NCBI GenBank assembly: GCA_029844215.1
Contig: CM056732.1
Span: forward strand, 47,663,007 to 47,727,006
Length of the DNA: 64,000 nt
Source of the DNA: Przewalskia tangutica
Lineage: Eukaryota; Streptophyta; Magnoliopsida; Solanales; Solanaceae
Direction of reading: 5' to 3'
Shown here: positions 11,719-21,937 of the stretch, in pieces
Position numbering within the stretch: position 1 is the first letter of the stretch
How the letters are laid out: every line of letters starts with the position of its first letter
The notes under the pieces: generated by a model
What the model saw: only the letters and a program-made list of their open reading frames with translations
Databases searched by the model: none
What the model was told of the DNA's origin: nothing
Position numbers and translations under genes: made by a program

Positions 11719-12255
11719 TTTCTAGTGAGTTTGTTTGGGTTGGTTTTAAGAAAAGAAAAGTTCATCGGAGTAGATCAAGACAACACCACAATTGTCTATC
11801 CCCACAGACGGCGCCAAACTATTAACAGCTAAAAATGATTTTAGGACGTTCAATTAAATTTATTGTAAAATAGAGCTAGACAAGTGGGTCGAGTTTGATC
11901 CTTTGTACCCTCAGGGAGTTTGTAATGATAGTTGAGCCTGGAGGCTTTAAGATAGAAAATATATAGGTTAATTAGTAAGAGACAACAAAAATTGAACAAT
12001 TAAGAAACAAGAGAAAGATGTATAATATTCAGAGCTTGTGAGCAAAAGTAATGTTAGAGTTACAAGTGTGGAATATGAGATCATGTTCATTCTCTAAGAA
12101 AGTATATTTATTTACACAAATTCTAGACTTTTCAATGGTCAAGTACAGTTGATGAAATGTGTTTGCAGAGGTAATCATCCTTCCTGACAGTCTTGTGACG
12201 CTTGAGGAGGATGGACGTGATGTGGGTTGTTAGGGGTGAGAGCTAGTTGTGCGAT
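11719..12255 (-). mobile_element. Tat/Ogre-like element remnant with PBS
   Basis: The complement of 11799-11818 reads TTTGGCGCCGTCTGTGGGGA, a primer site of the kind I know from Tat/Ogre/Athila elements, not the tRNA-Met site used by its neighbours. On the minus strand 11719-11798 is then leader sequence and 11820-12255 is LTR sequence (plus strand starts near TATTAACAGCTAAAAATG). Both sides are cut: by the Element 2 LTR end at 11718 and the Element 3 LTR start at 12256. No coding frame is present. The lineage call rests on the PBS alone. Confidence 0.45.
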
Positions 12256-12317
12256 TGTTACACCCTGTAAGTTTTTTATTTCATCGTGTCGTCAATGTAC
12301 ATTGATGTGTCGGGAAG
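12256..12317 (+). mobile_element. Element 3 LTR, left part
   Basis: TGTTACACCCTGTAAG at 12256 is a typical LTR start. The segment is interrupted by Element 4, whose duplicated target AGGTA is at 12318-12322 and 21933-21937, and continues at 21938. Confidence 0.7.
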
Positions 12318-12322
12318 AGGTA
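12318..12322. repeat. Target-site duplication AGGTA, left, Element 4
   Basis: The five bases AGGTA directly precede the LTR TG and recur directly after the terminal CA at 21933-21937. A perfect 5-bp duplication is the expected size for Ty3/Gypsy integrase. Confidence 0.9.
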
Positions 12323-14691
12323 TGTTATACCCCGTATTTCCAGAGTATGTACGTAAGGACGTACGTACAAAAGTTTAGCCTTAGTTAGGCACTTTGGACG
12401 AAATGTTTGTGCACAACTCACTTAAAGAATCGTTTTCCGACGAAACGTTTTACAAAGCTTGCGTAGGGAAAATTCCGGCTATGTCATTTATTATTTTTGC
12501 GGATTTTTCCGAGAGACGAAATATTTTGGATTAACGGAGGGTGACACCGCACCCTCATCGACGGAAAGTTGGGCAAAGTTGGCATATTTTTTGTGCCTTC
12601 TCCTTAGTCAAGGAGCTGGTAGGATATTTGTGTAGTAGATGGATAAGGACACTTGCCTAGATCTCCACCTTACACTTGCCTAGCACTTGGCTTCATCTTG
12701 GCCATTGGTTGGCCATTGCTTGACCTATAAATACCCCCCTTACTTGAAGGTTTTCTTCATCCACAAATCAATTCTCCAAGTCTTGAAAAAATCCTCCTCT
12801 CTTATAAGCTTTTCGCCCAAGGCTCTCCCCTTCCTTGAGCACTTAGCCGAAACCTACACCCCCTCCCTTGGTAGAAAAGATGTCTTCCAAGTTTAAGTTA
12901 CTATTCCAAAATACCCTAGCCCAAATCCCTTATAGTAGTTTAGTAGAAGTTGTTAGTAACTTATAAGGGTTTCTCGAGCTATCGGAAGGTACAAATTAGA
13001 GCTAAACCTTGCTCAGGAGCGACATTTATACTGTGATAATGTTGGGCATATCGAGATAAATACGATTGTCCTACTATTTTTATTGGATATTACACCTAAG
13101 AATAGTTAAGACTTGAGTATTAGTATAGAATTGATATGTTATCTAAGTAGAAGGGTATAAAAGAAGAATAATTGAATCAGATTTACATGTGATCGTTTTC
13201 ACGAGACTTGAGTAGCTTGGCGTAGGGAAGTGCTGCCCAATTTTCCGTAAGATAGAGAACCTCTCGCTTAGAATCACATGAGTAGTATAGACGTTGATAG
13301 ACGTGTCCGACTATTATAGGTTGATTCTTCCGCGACATATTCGACTTGGCGGTGGTTTTCACGGTATGTATGTGATCCTTCCTATACTCTTGAGCATGAT
13401 ATTTTAAAAATATATATAGTACGGTAGACGACGCGTGTTAATCGAATAATAATTACGCAATGTCTTTCGACTTAAGCCTGAATAATAACTACGGCAATGT
13501 CTTTGACTTAAGCCCGAATAATAAAGATCTTCAAGCATTTCAAAAGAATATCAATCATTTTTTAACGAAGAGAAATATTTGGTTTTAAACAAAAGCTAAG
13601 AGTTATACTAGCTTTATGGGAAGTTAGGTATAACAACTTAAGAAAGATAAAAGGATCATGCATTTATTTGTTTATAAAACCTTGTATTGATTTCTGTAAG
13701 GTGTAGTAAGATTATTTGATAAATAGACATATTATGATGCCACGTGTGTTAGTGTCTTGTGATGTTGTGAAAGGATCATTCTTGTGCTTACGCTGCTAAA
13801 CGGTAAGTCGCTTGTAATGTTATTATATCACCTACCTCTTGACTTATTATACCGAGGGCTCACACTTGATGCGGGTCTATACGGCCATGCGGTCGTGTGA
13901 CTATGCGAGTCGCGGGAGTTCCGTGATTGATCATTCCGGTGTTTTATCCCGACGCGGATGCCTTATGCGGTCGCGTGACTACGCGGTCTATTGAGACTAT
14001 GCGATCGCGGAGTCCGTGAGGTACCGGGTTAGCTACCCCGATGCGAGGAATACCTCACGCGGTCTCAGGCTATGCGCGATCATGAGTCCGTGATTAGGCA
14101 CGCATAATGATACTACGGGCGATTGACCTTGCTTCGATCATTCGCGCCTAGAAAAGACCGGTTACGCTTACCTATTATTGTTCTTGTTTGTGATACGCAC
14201 TACGTGCAATTGAACCGATTGTATTTGCAAATGGTTTTAAATACTTTGATTTCATTTAAGTACTTTACGCTTTCACATACTTGGTACCGTTGCATCGACC
14301 TCCTGGGCCGCGTCATGCCGCAGTAAGGGCAAGGTGTGCTAGATCCACATCCTTAGGATCTCTTTGCTTTGGTGTCGTGAGCTCCATCTTCTCCTGAGGC
14401 TCGACTTTCGGGTATGATCTCCCGTTGTTGTATATAGTTTTGTACATTCAGGTATGGCGGCCCCGTCCCGCCATAGTTGTTATCTTCTGTAGGTCTCAGA
14501 GTCCTATTGTACACTGGGATGTAATCGCAAAACTATGTTTATATATATATGCCGAAATGCGACATTTTCTCACATAAAATCGTGTCTCATTTTACAATCA
14601 AGCTTTCATGTCTTGTTTTATATTCCACGACACTGACAGATGACTACTGGGTGCCCTGTAAGGCACTACCACGCCCCGAACGGTCGTGACA
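12323..14691 (+). mobile_element. Element 4, 5' LTR
   Basis: TGTTATACCCCGTATTTCC to CGGTCGTGACA, 2,369 bases. It pairs with 19543-21932. TATA box TATAAATA is at 12726-12733. A leader with the TTCGACTTAAGCCTGAATA duplication lies at 13460-13520, the MYB-like motif at 13602-13640 and the GC-rich ATGCGG repeats at 13865-14100. Differences from the 3' LTR are mainly 1-3 base indels and C-context changes, many at CTG/CAG or CCGG, while AT-rich parts are nearly identical. Confidence 0.9.
12726..12733 (+). promoter_or_regulatory. TATA box, Element 4 5' LTR
   Basis: CCTATAAATACCCCC lies about 400 bases into the LTR. The upstream dyad is damaged here (GGGTGACACCGCACCC, near 12540) but intact in the 3' LTR at 19754-19775. 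Transcription of the element would start about 30 bases downstream. Confidence 0.6.
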
Positions 14692-14695
14692 AAAG

Positions 14696-14705
14696 TGGTA
14701 TCGAG
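14696..14705 (+). promoter_or_regulatory. Primer binding site, Element 4
   Basis: TGGTATCGAG starts four bases after the 5' LTR end. It matches the initiator tRNA-Met complement TGGTATCAGAG except for loss of an A in CAG. The location right after the LTR confirms orientation. Confidence 0.7.
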
Positions 14706-14888
14706 TAGTTAATCTCTGAAAGTGTCTACGACCGCATCTAGTAGAAGTCTGATTATCGCAGTCAGGCACCACACCAATAATCGTGAGGCTATAGGATATT
14801 TAGGATTGGTTTCATTCTTCTCACTCGAGATCGTGCCTGTAGTCGTGTTATAAGTTGACCCTCTAACGTATTCCTTTCTCAGAATGCT

Positions 14889-15985
14889 ATGCCTCCACGT
14901 AAGGCAACCCGCCCGTATGGCAAGGCACCGAGGAGCCGCTAGTAGACACCGAGTTACGAGGCACAGCCCGCTTACCCGAGGCGATACTCGACGGCGAAGT
15001 TCCATGACGCCGCCGCCCCAAGAGAGACCACAAGACTCGCCTCCGCCCCACATCCCGGCGTATGAGTTAGGTACAAGGAGATGGCCCAACCATCGCCGTG
15101 ATCGTGGGCTGCATGAGGACAGCCGATGCGCAGCCCAGCCTGCACCCAGAGTACCCGCGTTCACCCGAGGCGTATAGTTTGAGGCTACGGACTTCCCGAG
15201 TCAGAGCCCGCCGTAGTTTTACTGTCGAGGCCGAGGATGATCCGCAGGAGTTCATCCGCACCACAGAGGATTATGAGAGTGATCGTGGCGCCGGATACCG
15301 AGTCTGTGGATTCGGTTCGCATCGGCCGCGTGATACCGCAAATGATTGGTTTGATTCGCGAGTTATCCCGGGAGAGCACGCCCTCAGCCTACTGGGATGA
15401 GTTCTGAGGCTTTCTCACTCACTTCTTGCCTCCACAGATGAGGAGGGCACGCCGACGATTTTTGTTAATGAGACAGAGGACGCACGCCAGGGAGTACAAT
15501 GTCGAAGTTCGATTCTTTGGCTCGAGCATGTCCCCTCGCATTGGTAGCGGATATGGAGGATGTGGTGCATCGCCACGCCACCGGCTAGATGATTATATGG
15601 CCGAGTCTTGTGCGGGTGTGGCTCTTCACCGTGTACGGACATTACCCGTATGCAGCTCATGCACTGACGCGATGAGCGTAGATACCGACGCGTCGACAGA
15701 TATCAAGAAGGCGCCAAGACGGCTCTTTTGGTAGTTCTCGGTGGACGGCCCAGCAGTTAGCCTAGATTTGCACCCCACCACTCGAGCACTCCCACATCAT
15801 CAAGATACCAGAGAATTCGGGCGTGTCAGGCCCTGTGACTTCGACTTCCGGTAGCAATGGTGCTAACCGATCGCGTCCGCTTCAAAGGTGTCCGTTATGG
15901 TAGATTCCATTCAGTGAGTCAGTAGTACTACTCCGGAGCTTGCTATACTTGGCCAGCAGGTCATTTTGGCAGGGCCTGTCCGACC
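14889..15985 (+). pseudogene. gag: Element 4 gag (frameshifted)
   Basis: The ATG at 14889 opens MPPRKATRPYGKAPRSR and then meets a stop. Later pieces are readable in other frames. RARRRFLLMRQRTHAREYNV near 15440-15510 is the end of the retrotransposon Gag capsid domain. A zinc knuckle at 15941-15979 reads CYT then a broken second Cys, then GHFGRACP; two bases appear missing at the second Cys codon. Gag would form the particle and bind RNA. At least three frame changes prevent a product. It lies about 200 bases after the primer site and is followed by pol. Confidence 0.75.
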
Positions 15986-16129
15986 GGGGCAACATGGGTG
16001 GTAGGGCTCACCACTGTGGTCTCGCTTCGGCTCATCATCCCCTACGCTACTCGCCTGCAGGCGTGGTACTCGGCCGCCAGGTCGCGCAGAGGTCGGGTGC
16101 GGGTCCAGCCTAGCGGTCCTCGTAATCGC

Positions 16130-16260
16130 ATATATGCCTTGTCCACCGGGCAGACTGTGAGGCCTCACCGATGTCGCCACGTGTACCTTATCGCCTCCGA
16201 CATGATGTATGCCTTGATAGATCCGGTTCTACTCCCTATATATCTCCCTCGTTGCTAGTA
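16130..16260 (+). pseudogene. pol: Element 4 aspartic protease remnant
   Basis: RIYALSTGQT near 16126-16155 marks the junction between the zinc knuckle and protease. LIASDMMYALIDPV (16188-16229) is the active-site strand; the D-[ST]-G class triad is broken by a small deletion after IDP. The protease would cleave Gag-Pol. It is non-functional as read. Confidence 0.6.
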
Positions 16261-16315
16261 GGATAGTGGATAGAGCCCGAGTCCATAGACCCTTTCGAGG
16301 TAGCTACGCCAATGG

Positions 16316-17400
16316 GTGATTCGGTGTAGCTCTACGGTATATGAGCTTGTCCAAAGGACTTTATGCAATGCCGACCCTAGCAGACTTGATAGAGCCGACA
16401 TGACCGATTTCGACGCGATCACGGGTAATGGATTAGCTTCCCGCTATGCCAATGTAGACCGCAGGAGAGAGTGGTACGGTTCCCAGCTTCGGGAGCCGTT
16501 ATTGAGTGGGAGGAACACGGTGTCTCCGGTGGTAGGTTTATTTCCTACCTCAAGGCTGGAAGATGCGCAGGCGGTACATCTACCATCTCATTCGGTGTTT
16601 GATATCGAGGTCATGCACCAGATTTTCACTGGCCCAGAGTCGCAGAGTTCCCGACGTGTTTCCGCATCGACCTCCTGCATCCTCCCAGAGGAGATAGAGT
16701 TTTGTATCGACAAGCCGCTGACACTCACCTTATTTCCATTCCGCCATACGTAACGGCACGCCGAGTCGAGAGAGTCAAGGATCACAGAGATTTGGCCGGA
16801 GAAGGGTTTCATCGCACCTAGTGTTTCTCCCCGGGAGCGCCAGATTGTTCGTAAAGAAGAAGGACGGACGCCGCGCATGTGTTGATTACATACCAACAAG
16901 GTGACCATTAAGAACAGATACCCCCTTCCTGTGATTGATGATTTGTTCGACTGGGCGGGCAGTGGTGCGAGATGTTTCTCCAAGATTGATCCGCGATCGC
17001 TATCATCAAAGTAGTCGAGAGGTGGATGTCCCTAGATCGCATTCCGACCCAGACGCATTATGAGTTCGTGGTCATGTCTTTTGGTTGACCAATGCTCCAT
17101 GCAGATTCATGGATTTGATGAACCGAGTGTTCAAACCATTTTTGGACACGCTTGTGATAGTGTTCATCGATGATATCTTGGTTTATTCTCGCCAGAGCGT
17201 GAGCACGCGAGCATTTGAGGATCGTGGCCGAGAGTTCTCCAGACACAGCTATACGCCAAGTTTTCCAAATGTGAGTTTTGTTAACTTCGTGGCTTTTCTG
17301 GGCATATTGTCGGGCTGACGGTATTCGGTGATACGCCAAGATCGGCGGCCAGAGTTGGCCTCGACCTACTACTCCGGCTGCAGGTTCGCAGCTCGGGCCT
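16316..17400 (+). pseudogene. pol: Element 4 reverse transcriptase (frameshifted)
   Basis: The sequence resembles the Ty3/Gypsy RT palm and fingers. DMTDFDAITGNGLASRYANV (16403-16462) lies before RT. KVTIKNRYPLPVIDDLFD is encoded at 16898-16951, ARCFSKIDPR follows, and FMDLMNRVFKPFLD leads to the catalytic VFIDDILVYS at about 17160-17190. Both Asp of the X-X-DD box are intact. Frameshifts separate the blocks and stops occur near 17010-17080. RT copies the RNA into DNA in the particle. As read it cannot make an enzyme. Confidence 0.85.
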
Positions 17401-17539
17401 GCAGATTATTATCGCGTTCAGAGAAGTTTGCTTCATCTCGTCCCATTGACTAGCCGACTCGTAAGCGGCTAAGTTTCGCGGATCGATGCTTGGAGCGTGG
17501 TTTCCGATTCTTGCGAGATCGACGACCGCCTCGTTCTTA

Positions 17540-17890
17540 CTCTTCCGCAGGTCCACGGTTATGTCGTGTATTGTGACGCGCCGTGCATCGGGTTGGATGT
17601 GTGTTGATGCAGCAGTGCTAGGTTATAGCGTATTCATCCCGACAGCTGAATAAACACGTGAGGAACTACCCCACCCATGATTTGGAGTTAGCACGTGATT
17701 CACGCCAAGATCCGAGGCACTATTTGTATGGGTTCATGTGGATATTTATACGCACCACAAGAGCCTCCAAGATATCTTCACCGCAGGAGCCGAACTTACG
17801 GCAGAGACGGTGGTTAGAGTTGCTTAAGGATTATGACGCCGATATCCCGCACCACCCGGGAAGGCCAACGCTGTGGCGTATGCCCTTAGT
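17540..17890 (+). pseudogene. pol: Element 4 RNase H remnant
   Basis: VHGYVVYCDAPCIGLDVC-type sequence at 17551-17610 contains the first RNase H Asp (YCDA). The frame from 17658 shows YLYGFMWIFIRTTRAS and then LRQRRWLELLKDYDADI (17797-17847), followed by HHPGRPTLW. These are standard Ty3/Gypsy RNase H to connection landmarks. At least two frameshifts are present. It would remove RNA from the RNA-DNA hybrid. Confidence 0.8.
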
Positions 17891-18068
17891 CGTAGGTCGA
17901 TGGGTAGCCTATCGATGTGCAGCCGCAGAGAGGGCATGGTTCGCAATTTGCATCGCTTAGCGAGCCTCGTGTCCGCTTGATTGATTCTCGATAGCATGGG
18001 TTCGAGTTCGAGAGGTTGCCAGTCTTCCATCGCCGGCGAGGCGAAGAGGCAACAGCTGAGGATCCGCT

Positions 18069-19010
18069 TTGATTCGGATCGTGATACGACTCTTCGTGAG
18101 GAAGCGGTCCTTTGAGGTAGCACCACGGGTGCTAAGTTTGAGGGCGCGTGTTGTGTGTTCCAGATGTTTCAAGACTTCGCAGAGTTCTCGGGAAGCACAC
18201 AAGCATTACTCTATCCATCCGTGGTCGACCAAGATGTACCACGACCTTAGATCCGCGTATTGGTGGGATGGCTCAAGCAGGACGCTGCGAGTTCGTAGCT
18301 CGCGCCCGTGTTGTCGCAGTGAAGGCAGAGCACCGCAGGCCCGTGGTTTGTTGCGCATTTATAGAGATCCCGACCGGAAGTGGGAGGTGATCAACATGGA
18401 CTTTATCACAGGATTACCTCGCACTCGAGGAGACATGATTCTATATGGGTTATCGCCGACAGTCGACTAAATCAGCCCACTTTCTTCCCGTCAGACGACT
18501 TTTTCTACCGAGGATTATGCCGCACTTTACATCCGAGATCGCCGATCGCATGGAGTCCCTATTTCGATCATATCGCATGCAGAGCCCGCCACGCCAGCTT
18601 CCGAGGTCTTTCCGTATGGTTTAGGGACGCAGTGAGCTCGAGTAATCGCATTCCATCCACGCAGACGGATAGTCGAAGCGCACTATCCGCACTTCGAGGA
18701 TATGTCGCGAGCCCGTGTTATTGACTTCGTGGGTAGCCGAGGATCATTTGCCTCTAGTTGAGTTTCATGATAATAATAGCTACCACTCCAAGATTCGACG
18801 ATGGCGCCATGAGGCCTTGTATGAGGAAGTGCAGATCGCCGATAGCTGGTTCGATGTGGGCGAGGTGCGCAGTGGGACCGATTTGGCGCAAAGCAGTGGA
18901 TAAGGTGAAGCTTATCCAGAGCGGTTACTCACACCGAGTCGATGTAAGTCATACGCAGATCATCGCCGTCAGATCCGGAGTTCGAGGTTGATGATTGGGT
19001 TTTCTCGGCG
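18069..19010 (+). pseudogene. pol: Element 4 integrase remnant
   Basis: The N-terminal zinc region includes HKHYSIHPWSTKMYHDLRSA and YWWDG (about 18198-18275). The catalytic core starts with VINMDFITGLPRT (18388-18426), carrying the first acidic residue. The parts for the second Asp and the Glu lie in 18480-18690 but are out of frame and altered. LVEFHDNNSYHSKI and SWFDVGEV (18750-18865) mark the C-terminal region. Integrase inserts the DNA and makes the 5-bp duplication seen at the ends. The gene is broken. Confidence 0.8.
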
Positions 19011-19069
19011 CGCCACCCATGGCGGCGTGTGATGAGATTCGGGAGAGAGAAACTCACCGCGTACATCGG

Positions 19070-19400
19070 GCCGTATCGATTGTCCGCAGGTAGGCAAGGT
19101 TGGCTATGAGTTGGATCCGCCGTCCGATCCGGAGGCAGGCATCCGCTTTTTCACGTTTACGCCGGCGAGATGTATCGAGGATCCATCTAGAGTGCATCCG
19201 ACGACGATGTCCAGTGTGATCGGCGGGTTATCGTATGAGGAGATTCCCATAGCGATAATCGATCGCCGTTAGCGCTCATGACCAAGGACGTGGCTTCCGC
19301 CAAAGTTCCGTGGCGAACGAGCTCGGGAGAGATGACGGGAAGCCGAGAAGGACATGAGGCGTAAGTATCCTCACCTATTCCCCACACCTCCGTGTAACTC
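19070..19400 (+). pseudogene. pol: Element 4 chromodomain-like tail
   Basis: VGKVGYELDPPSDPEAG at about 19093-19142, then FTFTPARCIEDPSRVHPTT (19160-19205) and LSYEEIPIAIIDRR (19228-19270), match the tail that carries a chromodomain in plant chromoviruses. RKYPHL near 19360-19375 is the usual end. The chromodomain targets insertion to marked chromatin, which fits nesting of these elements in one another. Frameshifts interrupt it. Confidence 0.65.
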
Positions 19401-19509
19401 ACTTTCCTACTTGTAAATTTTCATTGTCATATTTGCTTAAGTGTTGTATGTGGCTACGTGGCAAATCGCTTAAGTTATGAAGAACTTTATCGTTAATCGT
19501 CTTGGAAGG

Positions 19510-19542
19510 AACATTCGGACGAATGTTTCTACGAGGGGAGAA
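19510..19542 (+). promoter_or_regulatory. Hairpin plus polypurine tract, Element 4
   Basis: AACATTCG-GA-CGAATGTT (19510-19527) is followed by GAGGGGAGAA (19533-19542), immediately before the 3' LTR TG at 19543. The purine tract is the plus-strand primer. The hairpin is shared with Elements 1, 2, 5 and 7. Confidence 0.7.
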
Positions 19543-19753
19543 TGTTATACCGTATTTCCAGAGTATGTACGTATGACGACGCATAAAAAGTTTAGCCTTA
19601 GTTAGGCACTTTGACGAAATGTTTGTGCACAACTCACTTAAAGAATCGCTTTCCGACTAAACGCTTTACAAAGCTTGCGTAGGGAAAATTCCGGCTATGT
19701 CATTTATTATTTTTGCGAATTTTTCCGAGAGACGAAATATTTTGGACCAACGG

Positions 19754-19775
19754 GAGGGTGACACTTGTCACCCTC
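19754..19775 (+). promoter_or_regulatory. U3 dyad GAGGGTGACA-CT-TGTCACCCTC
   Basis: Ten-base perfect inverted arms surround a CT centre, 171 bases upstream of the TATA box at 19946. Element 5 has the same arms with a CA centre at the same distance. Elements 1, 6 and 7 have a CG centre, creating CACGTG. Confidence 0.6.
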
Positions 19776-19945
19776 ATTGGACGGCAAGTTGGGCAAAGTT
19801 GGCACGTTTTTTGTGCCTTCTCCTTAGTCAAGGAGTTGGTAGGATATTTGTGTAGTAGATGGATAAGGACACTTGCCTAGATCTCCACCTTACACTTGCC
19901 TAGCACTTGGCTTCATCTTGGCCATTGGTTGGCCATTGCTTGACC

Positions 19946-19953
19946 TATAAATA
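19946..19953 (+). promoter_or_regulatory. TATA box, Element 4 3' LTR
   Basis: CCTATAAATACCCC is identical in context to 12726-12733 and 8956-8963. As the 3' LTR copy, it could drive transcription outward into Element 3 sequence if active. Confidence 0.55.
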
Positions 19954-21932
19954 CCCCTTACTTGAAGGTTTTCTTCATCCACAAATCAATTCTCCAAGTC
20001 TTGAAAAATCCTCCCTCTCTTATAAGCTTGTCGTCCAAGGCTCGCCCCCCCTTCCTTGAGCCCTTAGCCGAAACCTACCCCCCCTCCCTTGGTAGAAAAG
20101 TTGTCTTCCAAGTTTAAGTTACTATTCCAAAATACCCTAGCCCAAATCCCTTATAGTATTTTAGTAGAAGTTGTTAGGAACTTCTAAGGGTTTCGAGCTA
20201 TCTGAGCGCATAAATTAGAGCTAAACCTTGCTCAGGAGCGACATTTATACTTTGATAATTTTGGGCTTATCGAGGTAAATACGCTTGTCCTTCTATTGTA
20301 ATTGGATATTACACATAAGAATAGTTAAGACTTGAGTATAAGAATAGAATTGAACTGTTATCACAAGTAGGCGGTATAAAAGAAGAATAATTGAATCAGA
20401 TTTACATAGATCGCTTTCACAAAGACTTGAGTAGCTTGGCAGGGAAGTGCTGCCCAATTTTCCGTAGCATGTAGAACCCTCTCGCTTAGAATCAAGCATG
20501 AGTAGTATAGACGCTGATAGACGGTTCGACTATTATAGGTTGATTCTTCGCGCGACATATTCGACTTCGGCAGTGGTTTTCGCGGAAGGTATGTGATCCT
20601 TCCTATACTCTTGAGCATGATATTTTAAAATATATATAGTACGAGACGACGTGTGTTAATCGAATAATAATTACGCAATGTCTTTCGACTTAAGCCCGAT
20701 AATAACTACGGCAATGTCTTTTGACTTAAGCCTGAATAATAAAGATCTTGAAGCATTTCAAAAGAATACTGAATCATTTTTTAACAGAAGAGAAATATTT
20801 GGTTTTTAAACAAAAGCTTAAGAGTTATACTAGCTTTATGGGAAGTTAGGTATAACAACTTAAGAAAGATAAAAGGGACTGTTTACTTATTTGTTTATAA
20901 AAACCTTGTATTGATTTCTGTAAGGTGTAGTAAGATTGTTTGATAAATAGACATATTATGATGCTACGTGTGTTAGTGTCTTGTGATGTTGTGAAAGGGG
21001 ATCATTCTTGTTGTGCTTACGTTGCTAAACGGTAAGTCAGTTGTAATGTTATTATATCACCTACCTCTTGACTTATTATACCGAGGGCTTGCCACCCTTG
21101 ATGCGGGTCTATACGGCCTATGCGGTCTGTGTGACTACGCGAGTCAGCGGAGTTCCGCACTGATCATTCCGGTGTTTTATCCCGACGCGGGATGCCCTAT
21201 GCGGTGCGTGACTACGCGGTCTATCGAGACTATGCATCGCGGAGTCCGCGAGGGTACCGGTTAGCTACCCCGATGCGAGGAATACCTCACGCGGTTCACG
21301 TGTGACCTATGCGATCGCGGAGTCCGTGATTAGGCACGCATAATGATACTATGGCGATTGGCCTTGCTTCGATCATTCGCGCCTAGAAAAGACCGCATTC
21401 TTACCTATTATTGTTCTTGTTTGTGATACGGCACTATGTGCAATTGAACCGATTGTATTTGCAAATGGTTTTAAATACTTTGATTTCATTTAAGTACTTT
21501 ACGCTTCACATACTTGGTACTGTTATCGACCTCCTTCGGGCCGCGTCATGCCGCAGTAAGGGCAAGCAGTGCTAGATCCACATCCTTAGGATCTCTTTGC
21601 TTTGGTGTCGTGAGCTCCATCTTCTCCTGAGGCTCGACTTTTGGGTATGATCTCCCGTTGTTGTATATAGTTTTGTACATTCAGGTATGGCGGGCCCCGT
21701 CCCGCCATAGTTGTTATCTTCTTAGAGGTCAGTAGTCCTATTGTACTGGGATGTAATCGCAAAACTATGTTTATATATATATGCCGAAAGGCGACATTTT
21801 CTCACATAAAACTGTGTCTCATTTTACAACTGTTTCATGTCTTGTTTTTATATTCCGCTGATTACTCTGATGTATGACTACTTGGGTGCCCGGGTAAGGC
21901 ACCAGTCACGGGCCCCGGAACGGGTCGTGACA

Positions 21933-21937
21933 AGGTA
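21933..21937. repeat. Target-site duplication AGGTA, right, Element 4
   Basis: Matches 12318-12322 exactly; together they prove one insertion event of Element 4 into the Element 3 LTR. Confidence 0.9.

Larger units (their letters stand above)
19543..21932 (+). mobile_element. Element 4, 3' LTR
   Basis: TGTTATACCGTATTTCC to GGAACGGGTCGTGACA, 2,390 bases. It is close to the 5' LTR throughout and keeps a better-preserved end (ACCAGTCACGGGCC). It holds a 10-bp inverted repeat GAGGGTGACA/TGTCACCCTC at 19754-19775, TATA box at 19946-19953, splice-donor-like AAGGTATGTG at 20587-20596 and the MYB-like motif at 20828-20866. Confidence 0.9.

Noticed and set aside
16588..16983. 131-residue minus-strand open frame
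   Set aside because: Antisense shadow of the Element 4 RT region.
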